A model generated the notes under the pieces. The model did not search any database. It worked only from the letters and a program-made list of their open reading frames with translations, and was not told the DNA's origin. This document shows, piece after piece, positions 22,600 through 23,414 of a stretch of DNA of 23,414 bases. The stretch's first letter is position 1, and each line of letters starts with the position of its first letter. The position numbers were made by a program, and so were the translations under genes. Origin of the DNA: Chromera velia (taxonomy: Eukaryota; Sar; Chromeraceae); NCBI GenBank assembly GCA_018398765.1, contig JAHBMJ010002041.1:1-23414 (forward strand), read 5' to 3'.

Positions 22600-23040
22600 C
22601 GGCGGTACCTCCACTGCAACTGAACCAGAAGGGAGACGGATTTCCAAGGTTTGCACCTGACGTCGACACCTCACCGCTCCTGTGCACCTCAAGAAACATG
22701 AATGGGTTTCAACTGTTACGGAAAGCCAGAGGTAATGTTCGGGATAGTGAAAACCAGCTACATCAAACCTCATCATCGTGCCATGAATTGCCATGATCGT
22801 GGAATTTCATGGATAACATCACTTGCCCGTCGTGATGATATATATGTGATGATTGCATAGGATTTGCATGTAGCTATAGGTGATAGCTAGGTGCATGCCG
22901 CGGGCACGCATGCAGGCAGGCACGCGCGCAAAACGCGCTGCTTTCCGCGGGGGCGCGTCATGCATGCATGGCGCGTCGATCGAATTGAGAATGCAGGCAC
23001 CAAAAGGTTGGGGCAGCATTTTTTGAGCTGTTAACGGGGG
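22600..23040. other. Upstream flank of the oxidoreductase gene
   Basis: The flank carries the possible in-frame extension up to 22794, then noncoding DNA with many GCATGC, GCGCGC and GATGAT words. A near-perfect palindrome lies at 22954-22975: CGCG arms around TCATGCATGCATGG. This could be promoter DNA for the minus-strand gene, but no TATA or initiator element stands out. Confidence 0.45.
22954..22975. promoter_or_regulatory. CGCG-flanked TGCATGCATG palindrome upstream of the oxidoreductase gene
   Basis: CGCG (22954-22957) and CGCG (22972-22975) flank a self-complementary CATGCATGCATG core. TGCATGCA-type words are known binding motifs of apicomplexan ApiAP2 factors. A regulatory role here is inference from the motif and its position about 360 bp upstream of the start. 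Confidence 0.3.
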
Positions 23041-23202
23041 TAAGATACTATACGGTTGGGGGGCGAGACGACGATGGGATCGTTGGGGCTCGATTTGACA
23101 GGACCGTTGGCCGAGGAACGCGACAAACGACCAGACTTGTTCGCGACTTTACCAAATGGGGACTCTGTTCTAGGGGATGTGGCTCTGATCCACCCAATCT
23201 AG
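23041..23202 (+). pseudogene. Probable retroelement polyprotein fragment (reverse transcriptase C-terminal region)
   Basis: The frame is open from TAA at 23041 to TAG at 23200-23202, with an ATG at 23074 (42 residues). It includes EERDKRPDLFATLPNG, then DSVLGDVALIHP. The pattern KRPD-x-x-x-L-x-(N/D)G-x-x-x-x-x-DV-x-x-x-HP resembles the segment near the end of many protist and algal non-LTR reverse transcriptase polyproteins. The frame stops right after HPI and nothing matching follows, so it looks like a decayed remnant. A small first exon of an unrelated gene running off the window is the alternative. Confidence 0.35.
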
Positions 23203-23414
23203 GATGTAACCCACCTGCACAGAAACACCAAGAAAACAGGGGCTACAGCTAAGGAGAAGGGGGACGTAGGGAAGCTTGGTTACCCACCTCTTAAGCTAGT
23301 TCAGGACAAATGCATACTTTTCTATTTAATTCTATTTGTCGTACGTTAATTACTCCCGTCTGCATATTATTTTTCTTCCAATACAGACTGCCATGGCAGC
23401 GCCTCCATGAGCCT
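23203..23414. other. Window end, nothing supported
   Basis: No frame of note. An AATACAG followed by ACTGCCATGGCAGCG close to the end could be an acceptor and an ATG, but too little sequence remains to judge. Confidence 0.4.

Noticed and set aside
22600-22794. 65-residue N-terminal extension of the VAT-1-like protein
   Set aside because: The family start is reproduced exactly by MTYKQ at 22599. The extension is Cys/His-rich and unlike a transit peptide, so it is treated as leader DNA, though an alternative start is not excluded.

Overview
The window looks like nuclear DNA of a protist with intron-rich genes. It holds two multi-exon plus-strand genes, one intronless minus-strand gene, and long stretches of simple repeats. 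Nearly every intron I can place ends in TGCAG or GCAG, and many begin with GTCAGT. The self-complementary word TGCATGCA is scattered through introns and intergenic DNA. These traits would suit an alveolate alga such as a chromerid (Chromera/Vitrella type). That placement is inference from style, not from a marker gene.

Layout. Positions 1-1007: no gene I can support. Positions 1008-5411 (+): a six-exon gene for a helix-rich protein of about 745 residues that I do not recognise; exons 3-6 are better supported than exons 1-2. Positions 5412-6918: an AT-rich spacer with a 34-bp near-perfect inverted repeat and a GC-armed palindrome. Positions 6919-18302 (+): a 23-exon gene for a protein of about 1371 residues. 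All 22 splice junctions keep the reading frame in my hand-built model. Positions 18303-21450: repeat-rich spacer ending in an AT-rich block. Positions 21451-22599 (-): an intact, intronless zinc-independent MDR/quinone oxidoreductase of the VAT-1 type, convergent with the large gene. Positions 23041-23202: a short fragment resembling the C-terminal end of a retroelement reverse transcriptase polyprotein.

The large gene is the centre of interest. In order, its product has: an acidic, disordered N-terminus with two CPFG motifs like heme regulatory motifs; a globin domain with a candidate proximal His (H295); a second globin-like domain without that His; a linker with three RRxS-type sites; a third globin domain with a candidate proximal His (H722); a degenerate ankyrin-type region; a TRP-family pre-S1 helix and six-helix cation-channel domain; and a cytosolic tail. 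This is the architecture expected of a heme-gated (O2, NO, CO or redox-sensing) TRP-like channel. I know of no described channel with three globins in front of a TRP core. The other two genes have no evident functional link to it.
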